Assembly: GCA_910585805.1 (NCBI GenBank)
Contig: CAJUFB010000011.1
Location: forward strand, 1 to 63,443
DNA: 63,443 nucleotides
Direction: 5' to 3'
Source of the DNA: an uncultured Acetatifactor sp.
Lineage (GTDB): Bacteria > Bacillota > Clostridia > Lachnospirales > Lachnospiraceae
Positions 26,253 to 35,343 of this stretch are shown one piece after another (the first letter of the stretch is position 1; each line of letters starts with the position of its first letter). The notes under the pieces are model-generated. The model had not been told where the DNA came from. It worked only from the letters and a program-made list of their open reading frames with translations, and did no database searches. The translations under genes and the position numbers were made by a program.

Positions 26253-27610
26253 CCCGTCCCTCCGTTTACGCCGCGCCGCTCTGCCTGCCGTCCCTCTTTC
26301 CCTGCTGTCATTGCCGTATATATTTCTATCAGCCTGGCGTAATTTTTTTCTCTGTTATGAGTATTCTCCCCGTGGGCTTTGGCATTTTGGCAGTAAATGC
26401 GCCGCTTTTCGGGATCGTCCCACATCCGTATCACCGCATTTGCCAGGTCTCCGGCAATCCGTTCCAGCTCTCCGTCCGCTTTCCGGTGGGGCATCCTGAA
26501 CCCCTGGTACAAAATACCATCCTCCCCGTCCCGAAACAGGCTGGGGATGCCGCCCACAGCCGCGCAGACACAGGGCATGCCCAGAAGCATGGCCTCACCC
26601 AGTGAATTCGGAGAATTTTCCAGGGAAGACGGGCAGACGAACAGGCTGCTCGCCAGATATCTGTCCCGCATCTGCGCCGCGCTCAGCTTTCCCAGGAAAG
26701 TCACCTTTTCCGCCAGCGCTCCGTCTTCCATCTGTTTTCGGAGATACTTTCCGTACGCCGATATCTTCAGCTTCTGCTTCAGCGTCCCGTAGCTGACCAG
26801 ACTGTTGCCTGCCACATAGACATGCGCATCGGGATATCGTTTTAAAATAGACGGCATCGCAGACAACATGTAATGAAGGCCTTTCACCGGATAATCCCCC
26901 TGGCTTAAAAATATGGAATGGGGAATGCAATTCTCCTCCTGCCATACCGGCCCGTAAAATTCAGAACGCATTGTCTCATTCATGTGATAATAACGGGCAT
27001 GGGGATTCCACTTCAATCCATTTTCCCGATCCCACCCAGTCCGTCCGGTCAGATTGCCCGCAAGGCTCACACTCTCCCGCTCCATATTGCCCCGCAGGGC
27101 GAATTTCTCCTGCTGCTGCCTTAAGCTGTCCCGCTTCAGCCAGTCCCGCAGTGTCACACTCTGGGCCACGGCTTCCGGAAGATCCGCATAATACGCCTCC
27201 GCCAACAGGGTGCACAGGCCCTGAAATCCTGCCAGCAGCCTGTCCTTACAGGGAAAGATCCTGCACATTGCCAGGGTATGGGGATATTCCGTGCCAAAAC
27301 AGTGCACCACATCGGGCTTCACTTTATCAACGATTTTTTTCAGGATTTGTTCCAGATTTTCATCATATTTTTCAGGATGCTCCACATCCTCCGGAAATCC
27401 GTAGCAGCGCATGGATGCGATCTCCCGGCCCTCAGGAAAGTTCTTTCCCTGCATGGGAAACGCCACCGACAGTTCGATCCCGTTCTCATGCCGTTTTTCC
27501 AGCACAGCCTCCGCCAGCCCGCTGAGCCAGCCCTCCTTGTTGGAAACTTCCAGATGCAGCTGCCGGGCAATCACCGGCAGCATAATATTACATAGCCATA
27601 ATACTTTCAT
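26249..27610 (-). CDS. GT4 family glycosyltransferase
   Basis: About 453 residues from ATG 27610, where the GT-B domain starts (KVLWLCNIMLPVIARQL). Later motifs are YMLSAMPSILKRYPDAHVYVAGNSL, VTFLGKLSAAQMRDRYLASSLFVCPSSLENSPNSLGEAML in short pieces, with SLENSPNSLGEAML giving the donor-site Glu residues. A nucleotide-sugar retaining transferase of capsule or EPS type is likely. It shares an ATGA overlap with the next GT4 gene. Confidence 0.87.
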   Translation of the reverse strand: MKVLWLCNIMLPVIARQLHLEVSNKEGWLSGLAEAVLEKRHENGIELSVAFPMQGKNFPEGREIASMRCYGFPEDVEHPEKYDENLEQILKKIVDKVKPDVVHCFGTEYPHTLAMCRIFPCKDRLLAGFQGLCTLLAEAYYADLPEAVAQSVTLRDWLKRDSLRQQQEKFALRGNMERESVSLAGNLTGRTGWDRENGLKWNPHARYYHMNETMRSEFYGPVWQEENCIPHSIFLSQGDYPVKGLHYMLSAMPSILKRYPDAHVYVAGNSLVSYGTLKQKLKISAYGKYLRKQMEDGALAEKVTFLGKLSAAQMRDRYLASSLFVCPSSLENSPNSLGEAMLLGMPCVCAAVGGIPSLFRDGEDGILYQGFRMPHRKADGELERIAGDLANAVIRMWDDPEKRRIYCQNAKAHGENTHNREKNYARLIEIYTAMTAGKEGRQAERRGVNGGTG

Positions 27611-27732
27611 GGTGTATTCTGTTCCTTTCCTCGGTTCCACAGGGCCCGGCGCGGAGCCAGGCCCGTCCCCTGCCTGAACACCCGCCTGTGGGATTTTTCT
27701 GAACAGATCGCAGCAGATTTTTCCTACAATTC

Positions 27733-28863
27733 CTAATCGAAGATCCAGTTCAGATAGGGCAGCAGCCTGATGTCAACCGCATACATTTCCCGCAAAAGCA
27801 ATATGAAATACGCCCCAAACGCACAGACCACCCCTGCCCGGGCAAACCTGCCAAACCATCCTTTCGGCATATCCCCCAGAAGCCTGGGAATCAGGAATAC
27901 CTGGGATATGATCATGTAATACCCCACCCTGGACACCTCGGGAATGAAGGAACCGCAGCAATACACCACAAGTCCCGCCAGATTCAGGAAAAACCAGAAC
28001 CGGTTTGGAACATCTTCCCTCAGGCTCCTCCTGTAGCAGATCAGGCCAAGCGCCAGCACACAGGCGCATTTCAGTATATTTGCGTATGACAGTTGACCGG
28101 TGTCAAACATGGAATTCCTGTAAAACGGGTAGAAAAAGAAGATAACTTCCTTATATAGGTCCTGGCAGAAGATCAGGGTGCACAGAAAAATTCCCCCCGC
28201 GGCATAATGCCATCTCTTCAGAGAAGCCGATGCCAGAAAACGCGCCGCCAGATAGACCGGAATCACCAGAAGCACAGACTTGTGAAACATGGCCGCAGCA
28301 AGTATCACCAGGATAAATTTCCCATATTCCCCTCTGAGCACATATTTCATGGAAAAGAGCGCCATCGCAAGGGCCAGATAATACCTGACGGAATTCAGAC
28401 TGTTAAAATAATAGCCGCCTGTCATCAGCAGATACAGGGAAAATGCAAAACAGCTTCCCTGGTCACACAGCGCTTTCACAAAGAAAAACACCGTCAGAAC
28501 AGAAAAAAGCGCGAAAATGTACAGATATTCATCATAACCGAAGATCTGCTGCATCCACTTTACGATCTGGTTAAAACCGATTTCCGATGACACATGCCGT
28601 CCCTGGGCGATCAGCTTAAAGTTCTCCCTGTAGACCCAGTAATCATTGCCCACCGCGATCCTGCAGGCCGATACTCCGGTTAAAAGACAGTAGACGGCAA
28701 AAGCGGCAATCCGGTTTCTGGCCTGCTGCCGGTCACATGGACAGCAGCCGAAAGCCCTGCCGCCCCGAATGGCCTCGGGCACATGGTCCCGGTTCTCCAC
28801 AAACATGCCCAGAGCCACTGTTACGATCGTCAATGTGATATAAACCAACGCACTCCGTTCCAT
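27733..28863 (-). CDS. EpsG/Wzy-like polysaccharide polymerase
   Basis: About 376 residues from ATG 28863 (GGGAGG upstream). A polytopic protein with ten or more helices. VGNDYWVYRENFKLI (first outer loop), YYFNSLNSVRYYLALAMALFS and LAAAMFHKSVLLVIPVY match the EpsG family, which are Wzy-type polymerases joining lipid-linked repeat units on the outer face. It is the only polymerase candidate of this type in the window, placed between glycosyltransferase genes. A Cys-rich cytoplasmic loop (GCCPCDRQQAR, near residue 40) is unusual. Confidence 0.8.
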   Translation of the reverse strand: MERSALVYITLTIVTVALGMFVENRDHVPEAIRGGRAFGCCPCDRQQARNRIAAFAVYCLLTGVSACRIAVGNDYWVYRENFKLIAQGRHVSSEIGFNQIVKWMQQIFGYDEYLYIFALFSVLTVFFFVKALCDQGSCFAFSLYLLMTGGYYFNSLNSVRYYLALAMALFSMKYVLRGEYGKFILVILAAAMFHKSVLLVIPVYLAARFLASASLKRWHYAAGGIFLCTLIFCQDLYKEVIFFFYPFYRNSMFDTGQLSYANILKCACVLALGLICYRRSLREDVPNRFWFFLNLAGLVVYCCGSFIPEVSRVGYYMIISQVFLIPRLLGDMPKGWFGRFARAGVVCAFGAYFILLLREMYAVDIRLLPYLNWIFD

Positions 28864-28937
28864 CCCAACCTCCCTGCACCGCATCTTACCCACGAAACTG
28901 TCTAATCAGCCAACCGGGCCGGGGATCTCATCCCGCC

Positions 28938-29081
28938 GAACCCCATCACGCCGGACCGACACCTCATAAAACCGAAGCCCATCACGCCGGACCGGCACTT
29001 CACAAAACCGAACCCCATCACGCCGGACCGACGCCTCATAAAACCGAAGCCCGTCACGCCGGACCGACGCCTCATGAAGCG
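28938..29081 (-). repeat. Tandem array of four 36-base units
   Basis: Four head-to-tail copies of 36 bases (28938-28973, 28974-29009, 29010-29045, 29046-29081), about 90 percent alike, core CCATCACGCCGGACCGAC. The rightmost copy includes the stop codon of the glycosyltransferase at 29072. There are no spacers, so it is not a CRISPR. In one minus-strand frame the array would encode a 12-residue repeat (GFGFMRRRSGVM), but that frame starts inside the glycosyltransferase and is not credited as a gene. Confidence 0.85.
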
Positions 29082-29866
29082 TTTCCGGCCGCCCATGCGG
29101 AAGCGATTCCGGACTTCATCCACCGGTAAGCCTGTCCTACCTGCACTTCCGCGCACAGCGTCTCCCTGTGGGCAAGCAGAAAGCGCAGCGCCATAACCCG
29201 GGCAAGCCTGCCATACAGATGCCTGTACAGCACTCCCCTGTCCCGGAAAAATTTCTCATTGTAGCCCGCAAACCATGTGGACTCCCCCGCCTTCTCCTCC
29301 GCAATGGTAACAGGTGCCGTATATACGGAAAACCCTTTATCAATAAACGTTTTCAGGAACAGGCTGTCTTCCCCGCTGCCATATCTGGCGCCACCTCCGA
29401 ACAGAAGCGAAAAGGTTACGCCGGAAGCCAGCAGGCTTTCCCGACGCACTGCAAAACTCACTGCCCCGTACCTGCCGCAGTTATACCAATGTACTTTTTT
29501 CCTTTCCGTAATATGGTAAGTGCGTCTGCTCTCTTCTACCGTGACATTAAACAGAATCATATCCGCATCAGGATTCCGTTCAAATTCGGCCGCCACCGCC
29601 TCCGCATACCCCGGCTCATATACCAGATCCCCGTCCGAAAACAGGCAGATATCACCTTCCGCCCGCAGAATGGCCTCATTCCGGCTCCTTCCCACGCCTC
29701 TGTCCGGAAATGAGCAGAACCGGATCCTGTGGCCGGATTCCGCGATCTCCCGGTAATCCAGTCTGTCGCACTGGTTGATGACCACCGCGTCCGAGTCCAG
29801 CCGCATCCGTCGTATCAGCCCGTCCGGCTCCTCATGCATCACCGATGCCAGAACTTCTACCTTCAT
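29072..29866 (-). CDS. GT2-like glycosyltransferase
   Basis: About 264 residues. It lacks the usual opening blocks but shows DRGVGRSRNEAILRAEGD and LFSDGDLVYEPGYAE, a GT2-type donor site with an SDGD metal motif, then GGGARYGSGEDSLFLKTFID, a galactosyltransferase-like acceptor block. GGGAG lies before the ATG. The last codons fall into the 36-base tandem array. It is 60 bases downstream of the Wzz-like gene and belongs to the same leftward run. Confidence 0.75.
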   Translation of the reverse strand: MKVEVLASVMHEEPDGLIRRMRLDSDAVVINQCDRLDYREIAESGHRIRFCSFPDRGVGRSRNEAILRAEGDICLFSDGDLVYEPGYAEAVAAEFERNPDADMILFNVTVEESRRTYHITERKKVHWYNCGRYGAVSFAVRRESLLASGVTFSLLFGGGARYGSGEDSLFLKTFIDKGFSVYTAPVTIAEEKAGESTWFAGYNEKFFRDRGVLYRHLYGRLARVMALRFLLAHRETLCAEVQVGQAYRWMKSGIASAWAAGNAS

Positions 29867-29925
29867 ATTTTATACTCCCTGCCCCCCGCAAGCCGAAACC
29901 TGAATTCTGCCGTTTCCTCCGGGAT

Positions 29926-31044
29926 CTACCGATCAGCATTCTTCCCTCTCCCGAAATAATAGCGCCTGATCAGTTTCTCGTCCGCCTCCCAGAGAATGGC
30001 TGCCGTCACCTCACAGTCCTGCTGCTCCAGATACTCCAGCACATACTCCAGCCTCTTTCCTGCATGGCTTCCGGCTTTCACTGCCAGCAGGATCCCGGCC
30101 GTCCCCCGGAGCATTCCGCAGCTTCCGGGCTCCTTTAAAGGCGATCCCACCGCAAACCAGGAGGGATCCACTGTCTCCGGGCATTTCTCTCTCAGCCCGG
30201 CGAGAACCGCTTCCGGCTGCAGCTCTTCCTGTACCATACAGACCGCAATTCCATGCCTGGATCCCGTATTTTCGTCTCCTCCGCCGCCGAAAAAATACTG
30301 CAGATTCTCCGCCAGCCCCCGACTCTCCAGCGTTCCCGCCGCCTTCAGCCCATACCGTTTCCAAAGGGTTCCCGGCAGCCAGACGGCATCATCGCCAGTC
30401 TCCTTTAAAAGCAGCAGGATCACCGCAAAAAAGCAGGACAGCAGCGCGCTGAGCATCACTGCCCTTCCCACACGGATATCCGGAATGATCTCCTGCGCCC
30501 GGCCCGGATCGATCACAGAGATACCGTCAATCTCCCGCAGCGAGAAATCCTGTGTCATCACTTCATCCACAGCCCGCAGGATCTCTTCCGCCCTTTCCGG
30601 GTCCTCTGTGGTAACCGTCACCGCAGGCATCCTCAGGTCCGACCATACAAATGCCTCCAGACTTTCGGCAAGCTCCTGCTTTGTCAGTTCCGCCCCCTCT
30701 TTCATCCGGGACTGCAGCATTTCCAGAAACATCTGTGACTGCATATAAGTATTCCAGCTCATGGCATTGATGTAGCTCGTCTGCAGCTCCGCCTCACTGT
30801 CCACATGATATTCTACCCTGTACACGGAAGTTGCCGCATACGAATGTCCGCTGCGCAGCAGCACATTCCGCGCATAATACCCTCCGCCAAACACAAGCGC
30901 CCCCAGAACCGTTACCGCAGCGATGAGCGGAAGCCTGTACAGCATCCGCAATACGGTCAGCCGCAGATCAAAAGGCTCTTTCCCGTAATATCCCTGCCAA
31001 AGCTTTCTGCCGTCAGTCGGCATGGCTGATCCATTCCTTCTCAT
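29926..31044 (-). CDS. Wzz-like chain-length protein with a degenerate kinase-like tail
   Basis: About 372 residues. Two membrane helices (about residues 37-58 and 200-220) flank an outer domain (SYAATSVYRVEYHVDSE to VIDPGRAQEIIPDIRVGR), the Wzz/YveK layout that sets polymer length. The cytoplasmic tail (about 150 residues) resembles the end of a bacterial tyrosine kinase (GILLAVKAGSHAGKRLEYVL, like the usual V-V-R-x-G-x-T stretch), but no Walker A or B motif and no tyrosine cluster is present. ATGA overlap with the upstream phosphoglycosyltransferase gene. The kinase-like reading is an inference. Confidence 0.7.
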   Translation of the reverse strand: MRRNGSAMPTDGRKLWQGYYGKEPFDLRLTVLRMLYRLPLIAAVTVLGALVFGGGYYARNVLLRSGHSYAATSVYRVEYHVDSEAELQTSYINAMSWNTYMQSQMFLEMLQSRMKEGAELTKQELAESLEAFVWSDLRMPAVTVTTEDPERAEEILRAVDEVMTQDFSLREIDGISVIDPGRAQEIIPDIRVGRAVMLSALLSCFFAVILLLLKETGDDAVWLPGTLWKRYGLKAAGTLESRGLAENLQYFFGGGGDENTGSRHGIAVCMVQEELQPEAVLAGLREKCPETVDPSWFAVGSPLKEPGSCGMLRGTAGILLAVKAGSHAGKRLEYVLEYLEQQDCEVTAAILWEADEKLIRRYYFGRGKNADR

Positions 31045-32504
31045 TCTTCTTCCTTCCTGCCCCGGGCCTCCATCGTTTTCTGCTTTTCTTCCCGCAGAGC
31101 CGTGATCTGTTCCTCCTCTATCCCTTCCGTACTGTCCGGCCAGAACAGAATCTTCAGAGTCAGCAGCATCAGCTTGATATCCAGCCAGACGGAATAATTC
31201 TCAATATAAGTCAGATCCAGCTTCAGTTTGTCATAGGGCGATGTATTATACTTACCGTATACCTGGGCAAAGCCTGCCAGCCCGGCCTTTACTTTCATGC
31301 GGTACGCAAATTCCGGCATGACCTCCAGATACCTGTCAATGATCTCCGGCCGTTCGGGCCTGGGCCCGATAAAGGACATATCACCCCGCAGAATGTTGAT
31401 CAGCTGAGGCAGTTCGTCAATCCGGCACTTCCGGATAAATTTGCCCACAGGCGTAATCCGGCTGTCGTTCTTGCTGGCGAGTCTCGCCACCCCGTCCTTC
31501 TCCGCATCCGTTTTCATGCTGCGGAACTTTAAGATATGGAATTCCCTCTGGTCCAGAGTACAGCGGATCTGTTTATACAATATGGGACCGCCGTCATACA
31601 GCTTGATCAGAACTGCGGTTATCAGCATAAACGGCAATGCGAACAACAGCAGGAGCAGCGCGCAGATAATGTCGATGGTGCGTTTCATAAAACGCTGTTC
31701 CACGGAAAGACTGTATTCCCGGGTGAGAAGCATGGGACTGTCAAATACATGGAGCTCCTCCGCCCCCATAAGAATCACATCTGTTATCTTGGGAAGCAGG
31801 TATACACGGATGGAATGTCCGTAACAGAACTTGATCAGCGGCGTCCTCTCCTCCACGGAGATATCTCCGATCAGCACTGCATTGCACTCTCCTGCCTCAT
31901 AGAGCTCCAGAATGGAATTGCTGACCGTCTCAAAGCCTCCCCCCACATGAATGGTTCTTGTGATGACATACTTGTCTTTCCGGGTCTCAAATTTGGCGCA
32001 GGTCCGTTCGATGGATCTGTCCCCATGAACCAGCAGCAGCTTGCGGGGAGGAAATATATGACGGTAAACCCGGTTTGCTATGTTGATGTACACAATCACA
32101 ACAATCGTCTGCGTAACCATCATGAACACGAAAATATGGGGCACAAACAGCTGTGCCGCCATTACGGAAAGCTCCCCGTAAATAAATATATTTGCCATCA
32201 GCGTGGCAAAAACCTGGGAAAAAATAATTTCCACATTCTTCAGATATCCAAGCCGCATTCCCCCATACATGTTGGACAGCAAAAACAGGATGACCCCATA
32301 AAGGGATATTTCCATCATATTGCCTTTAAACCAGAGATTCAGCCGCAGTTCCTCGATCACACTGAGGCGGAAATGATACATCCAGCAATACGCAAACACA
32401 CACACTTCCAGAACAATACAGACTGTCGTCAGCCCCAGATTGATCAGCCGCTTGAAGCTTTCCCGCTTCTGCAGCTTTCTTTTTTCGCTGGTATTCATAC
32501 TCAA
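31041..32504 (-). CDS. Initiating polyprenyl glycosylphosphotransferase
   Basis: About 487 residues. N-terminal four or five helices, a Rossmann-like middle domain (KLLLVHGDRSIERTCA), then the PglC/WbaP catalytic domain: helix FALPFMLITAVLIKLYDGGP, KFRSMKTDAEKDG, RKCRIDELPQLINIL (with the Asp-Glu pair) and SFIGPRPERPE. Such enzymes transfer a sugar phosphate from a UDP-sugar to undecaprenyl phosphate, starting the repeat unit. AGGAGG is eight bases before a TTG at 32504, which I take as start; the ATG two codons later (32498) is the alternative. Confidence 0.88.
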   Translation of the reverse strand: MSMNTSEKRKLQKRESFKRLINLGLTTVCIVLEVCVFAYCWMYHFRLSVIEELRLNLWFKGNMMEISLYGVILFLLSNMYGGMRLGYLKNVEIIFSQVFATLMANIFIYGELSVMAAQLFVPHIFVFMMVTQTIVVIVYINIANRVYRHIFPPRKLLLVHGDRSIERTCAKFETRKDKYVITRTIHVGGGFETVSNSILELYEAGECNAVLIGDISVEERTPLIKFCYGHSIRVYLLPKITDVILMGAEELHVFDSPMLLTREYSLSVEQRFMKRTIDIICALLLLLFALPFMLITAVLIKLYDGGPILYKQIRCTLDQREFHILKFRSMKTDAEKDGVARLASKNDSRITPVGKFIRKCRIDELPQLINILRGDMSFIGPRPERPEIIDRYLEVMPEFAYRMKVKAGLAGFAQVYGKYNTSPYDKLKLDLTYIENYSVWLDIKLMLLTLKILFWPDSTEGIEEEQITALREEKQKTMEARGRKEEE

Positions 32505-32550
32505 TCTCTTATCCTCCTCGTCAGAGTTCCAAAAAACAGTCAAATCCGCC

Positions 32551-33309
32551 TTATATCCTTCGCTTCACCGCCCTGAAAGCCCAGAAGCAGAAATGGTATG
32601 CGCTGCTGGGCAGGCTCAGACCCTCCGACCTGCGGTACAGGTTCCATATCCGGCGCAGGGCCTCCAGTTTATTGGAAGAAAGGCTCCTTTTCGGCCGGCG
32701 GTATCTCACCAGGTTCTCATCCAGCCCGTATGCGGTATATCCCTCCCGCAGCACCCGGAACCACAACGCGGTATCCTCACTCTTGACAGCGGGCATTTCC
32801 AACCGCTTCTTTCCGATCTTCTCCGTGTCAAACATCACAGTGGTGGTAAAAATGGTGGTATTGCTCAATGCCTGTCTGTAACTTAAGGTATGCGGCACAT
32901 GAACCACCTTCCCCGTGCCTCTGCCCTGCTCATCCGCAAATTCATAACCTGTAAATACAAAGGCAGCATCCTTTTCTTTCATAAAAGCCAGTTCCCGCTC
33001 CAGTTTTTCCGGTACCCACAGGTCATCCGCATCCAGATAGGCAATGTATCTCCCTCGGGCTTCCTGCAGTCCCCGGTTCCTGGCCCGGGCAGCCCCCTGA
33101 TTGGTCGTCTGCCTGATCAGGCGGATCCTGGCATCGCCGCTGTTATCCATACAGCGTTTAATTACTTCCAATGTACCGTCTGTCCCGCAATCCTCCACCA
33201 GCAGCAGCTCCCAGTCCTTACAGGTCTGGGCGGTCACGCAGGAAATGGTTTCCTCTATATATTTTTCCACATTGTACACAGGAACAATGATACTGATCAG
33301 CTCGTCCAT
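32551..33309 (-). CDS. GT2 family glycosyltransferase
   Basis: About 252 residues from ATG 33309 (AAGAGGG upstream). ISIIVPVYNVEKYIEETISC, LLVEDCGTDGTLEV, QGAARARNRGLQEARG and AYLDADDLWVPEKLE are the complete set of GT2 blocks with the metal site D-A-D-D. The C-terminal LEMPAVKSEDTALWFRVL is a typical acceptor-side block of teichoic acid and EPS transferases. It may act directly after the initiating transferase, whose gene follows by about 50 bases. Confidence 0.88.
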   Translation of the reverse strand: MDELISIIVPVYNVEKYIEETISCVTAQTCKDWELLLVEDCGTDGTLEVIKRCMDNSGDARIRLIRQTTNQGAARARNRGLQEARGRYIAYLDADDLWVPEKLERELAFMKEKDAAFVFTGYEFADEQGRGTGKVVHVPHTLSYRQALSNTTIFTTTVMFDTEKIGKKRLEMPAVKSEDTALWFRVLREGYTAYGLDENLVRYRRPKRSLSSNKLEALRRIWNLYRRSEGLSLPSSAYHFCFWAFRAVKRRI

Positions 33310-33343
33310 ACAGTCCCTCTTCACCTGGCACTTCAACACTTCC

Positions 33344-34192
33344 TTACTGAACCAAAAACAGATAATAACCTTCCAGCGCCTCAGCCTTTATCTCCAAAAC
33401 TTTTTCTATCCGCGCCAACGCATTGTCGGACGCCTCCCCTGTGATCAGAATACAGTTGACTCCCTGTTCCAGCGCTTTTTCCACACATGTCTCCAGGGTA
33501 ACCACATATCGGGAGGGCAACTCCGTCTCCATGTCCGGCTCTCCCGTCATACTCATATGCTCCATCCACTGTTCCAGCATGACAGTGTCTTCCTGATACA
33601 CATCATAGGAATACGCATTCAGAAAGCCGTTCCGGATATTCCTGCCGTAGGGAAGCAGTATGCCCGCATCCTTCTCCCTGGCATATTCCATGATCTCTCC
33701 GGGCGCCCACAGACAGAGCGTATCTCCCGAATATCTGCCGGAGAGCTGCTCCAGCACGGAGTAAGCAGTAATCCGCTCCTCCTTTCGGGTGTCCCTGTCC
33801 CAAAGAGTTCCGCCCAGACTGCCGCAGAACAGAAGAAGCGTCAGCAGAAGCAGTGTCACCGGCACTGTCTTTTTCCACTGCCCCTTATTCTCTGCCCGGT
33901 ACTCCGTCCAGGCGCAGGTCAGACCATAGGCGATTATCGCGGTCACCGGCACCAGGCTCCAGATCCACTCATAGCGATAAAATTTCGTCTGGTACAGCAT
34001 CAGCAGAGCTGCCGTCACCGGCAGGATACAGCACACGGTCATAACAGAAGTATACACCAAAAACGGTGCCTGTTCCCTTTTCTTCCTGCCAAACCACAGA
34101 AAAAGCAAAACCGCCATCAACAGCGCCGGCAACTTTCCGTTATCCGTATAGCCTGTCCATCCTGTCCACGCACTCTGAAGATACTCTGCCAT
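33344..34192 (-). CDS. Membrane protein with extracytoplasmic C-terminal domain
   Basis: About 282 residues. Four helices in the first 135 residues, one outer loop with Tyr-rich TKFYRYEWIWSL, then a soluble part of about 140 residues (SGDTLCLWAPGEIMEYAREK) likely outside. AGAGGG lies before the ATG, which is nine bases after the previous stop. Together with the next gene upstream it may form one functional GT-C-like unit, the two reading like the halves of a larger polytopic protein. No family is named. Confidence 0.55.
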   Translation of the reverse strand: MAEYLQSAWTGWTGYTDNGKLPALLMAVLLFLWFGRKKREQAPFLVYTSVMTVCCILPVTAALLMLYQTKFYRYEWIWSLVPVTAIIAYGLTCAWTEYRAENKGQWKKTVPVTLLLLTLLLFCGSLGGTLWDRDTRKEERITAYSVLEQLSGRYSGDTLCLWAPGEIMEYAREKDAGILLPYGRNIRNGFLNAYSYDVYQEDTVMLEQWMEHMSMTGEPDMETELPSRYVVTLETCVEKALEQGVNCILITGEASDNALARIEKVLEIKAEALEGYYLFLVQ

Positions 34193-34201
34193 TTTATCCC
34201 T

Positions 34202-35164
34202 CTAATCCAATCTCATATCATCGTGCAGATTTTGCCTGCCGCCTTTCTTCTCCCTCAGCCCGCGCATCCCCCTGCAACCCTGAAGAATGCCCATACACAG
34301 CAAAAACGGCAGGCAGACACCGCATCCGTACAGCGTCCATACAATGCAGGCTTCCGCCGGAATACAGAGCGCCGCCAAAAACCATTTCTTCCGAAGACAC
34401 AGGGAAAGCAGCCACGGAAGAAGCACCAGATTCCGAATCGTGACCCCCATCCAGCCGCCGCACAGAAGCTGAAATCCATCCATCCCAGGCTGATAAGCCC
34501 CCACCCATACAAGTAATGACACAATCGTCATAAAAAATGCCCGTTTTTCCCGATAAGAATCATCTGCCGTCTCCGGAAAAAGAGAAAATGACAATAGTGT
34601 AAACGCCGCATAGCTGCTCACAAAAATAATCACAGGGATCACCTTCCACACCACCGCCGCAGGTGACAGACCTGTCATCCTGGCCAGGCTGGCGTAAAGG
34701 GTTGGCAGACACAAGATCTTAAGTCTGGAAGGAATCCCCTGTGTATAGGGAAACCCGGTCATCGGATTCACCTGATACAGGGCATCCGAAGCCAGGAAGC
34801 TTCCCACCGTCTCCACTGTCATATCTCCCTCCCTGTAATTCGTATCTCCCATGCAGATAAAGATCAGCTGTGACAGGCATATCAGCGCAAATACCGCATA
34901 CAGACAGCCCTCTGTCCTGCCGGGATTCCGCAGGGCAAATATCCTGTCCTCTCCCCCAAAAAAACGCTTTCCCGAATGAATCCAACGAAACAACAGCACA
35001 CCTGCTCCGCCTGCCAGCGCAGCGCACACAAGCCCAGCAAAAACCAGTGCGCATCTGCCAAAACTCCACCCCAGGACTATGGCTGACAAATGTGCCGCTG
35101 CTGCCAGTCCAATGATAATAATCTCTCCCGCGATCAGGAAATCTCCAAATAATCCTTTTTTCAC
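34202..35164 (-). CDS. Polytopic membrane protein, GT-C-like
   Basis: About 320 residues with eight or so helices. The start is taken at GTG 35164, six bases after AAAGGGG; a GTG eight codons upstream has no site. Loop motifs MGDTNYREGDMTVETVG and DALYQVNPMTGFPYTQG (acidic and aromatic) and FQLLCGGWMGVTIRNLVLLP are distinctive and resemble uncharacterised membrane proteins of Clostridia surface-glycan loci. First gene of the leftward polysaccharide run ending at 20434. A weak promoter (TGGACT, 17 bases, TAAAAT at 35232-35237) lies upstream. Confidence 0.6.
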   Translation of the reverse strand: MKKGLFGDFLIAGEIIIIGLAAAAHLSAIVLGWSFGRCALVFAGLVCAALAGGAGVLLFRWIHSGKRFFGGEDRIFALRNPGRTEGCLYAVFALICLSQLIFICMGDTNYREGDMTVETVGSFLASDALYQVNPMTGFPYTQGIPSRLKILCLPTLYASLARMTGLSPAAVVWKVIPVIIFVSSYAAFTLLSFSLFPETADDSYREKRAFFMTIVSLLVWVGAYQPGMDGFQLLCGGWMGVTIRNLVLLPWLLSLCLRKKWFLAALCIPAEACIVWTLYGCGVCLPFLLCMGILQGCRGMRGLREKKGGRQNLHDDMRLD

Positions 35165-35261
35165 ACCTGCCGCCCCTTTATCAAACACATCTGCTCAATG
35201 CCGATACCATCATTTTTTCCAGAATAAAGTCATTTTATCATATTTATCCAATTAAGTCCAT

Positions 35262-35292
35262 AAAAGCAGCCGGATTTCATCTGGCTGCTTTT
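35262..35292 (-). terminator. Intrinsic terminator after the Spo0A-domain gene
   Basis: Arms AAAAGCAGCC and GGCTGCTTTT, ten perfect pairs, with an 11-base loop, about 50 bases past the stop of the Spo0A-type gene. It separates that gene from the polysaccharide run that starts at 35164. Confidence 0.8.
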
Positions 35293-35343
35293 ATTCCCGC
35301 AGTAAGAAGCAAATCTGTTACCTGTTGCCTCTTTCGTATAATG

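Noticed and set aside
28938..29081. Possible CRISPR array (36-base repeats)
   Set aside because: The units are directly contiguous with no spacers, no cas genes are near, and one unit overlaps a coding sequence end.
28902..29156. 84-codon minus-strand frame encoding 12-residue repeats
   Set aside because: It starts inside the glycosyltransferase gene and its openness follows from the 36-base period; there is no independent sign of selection.
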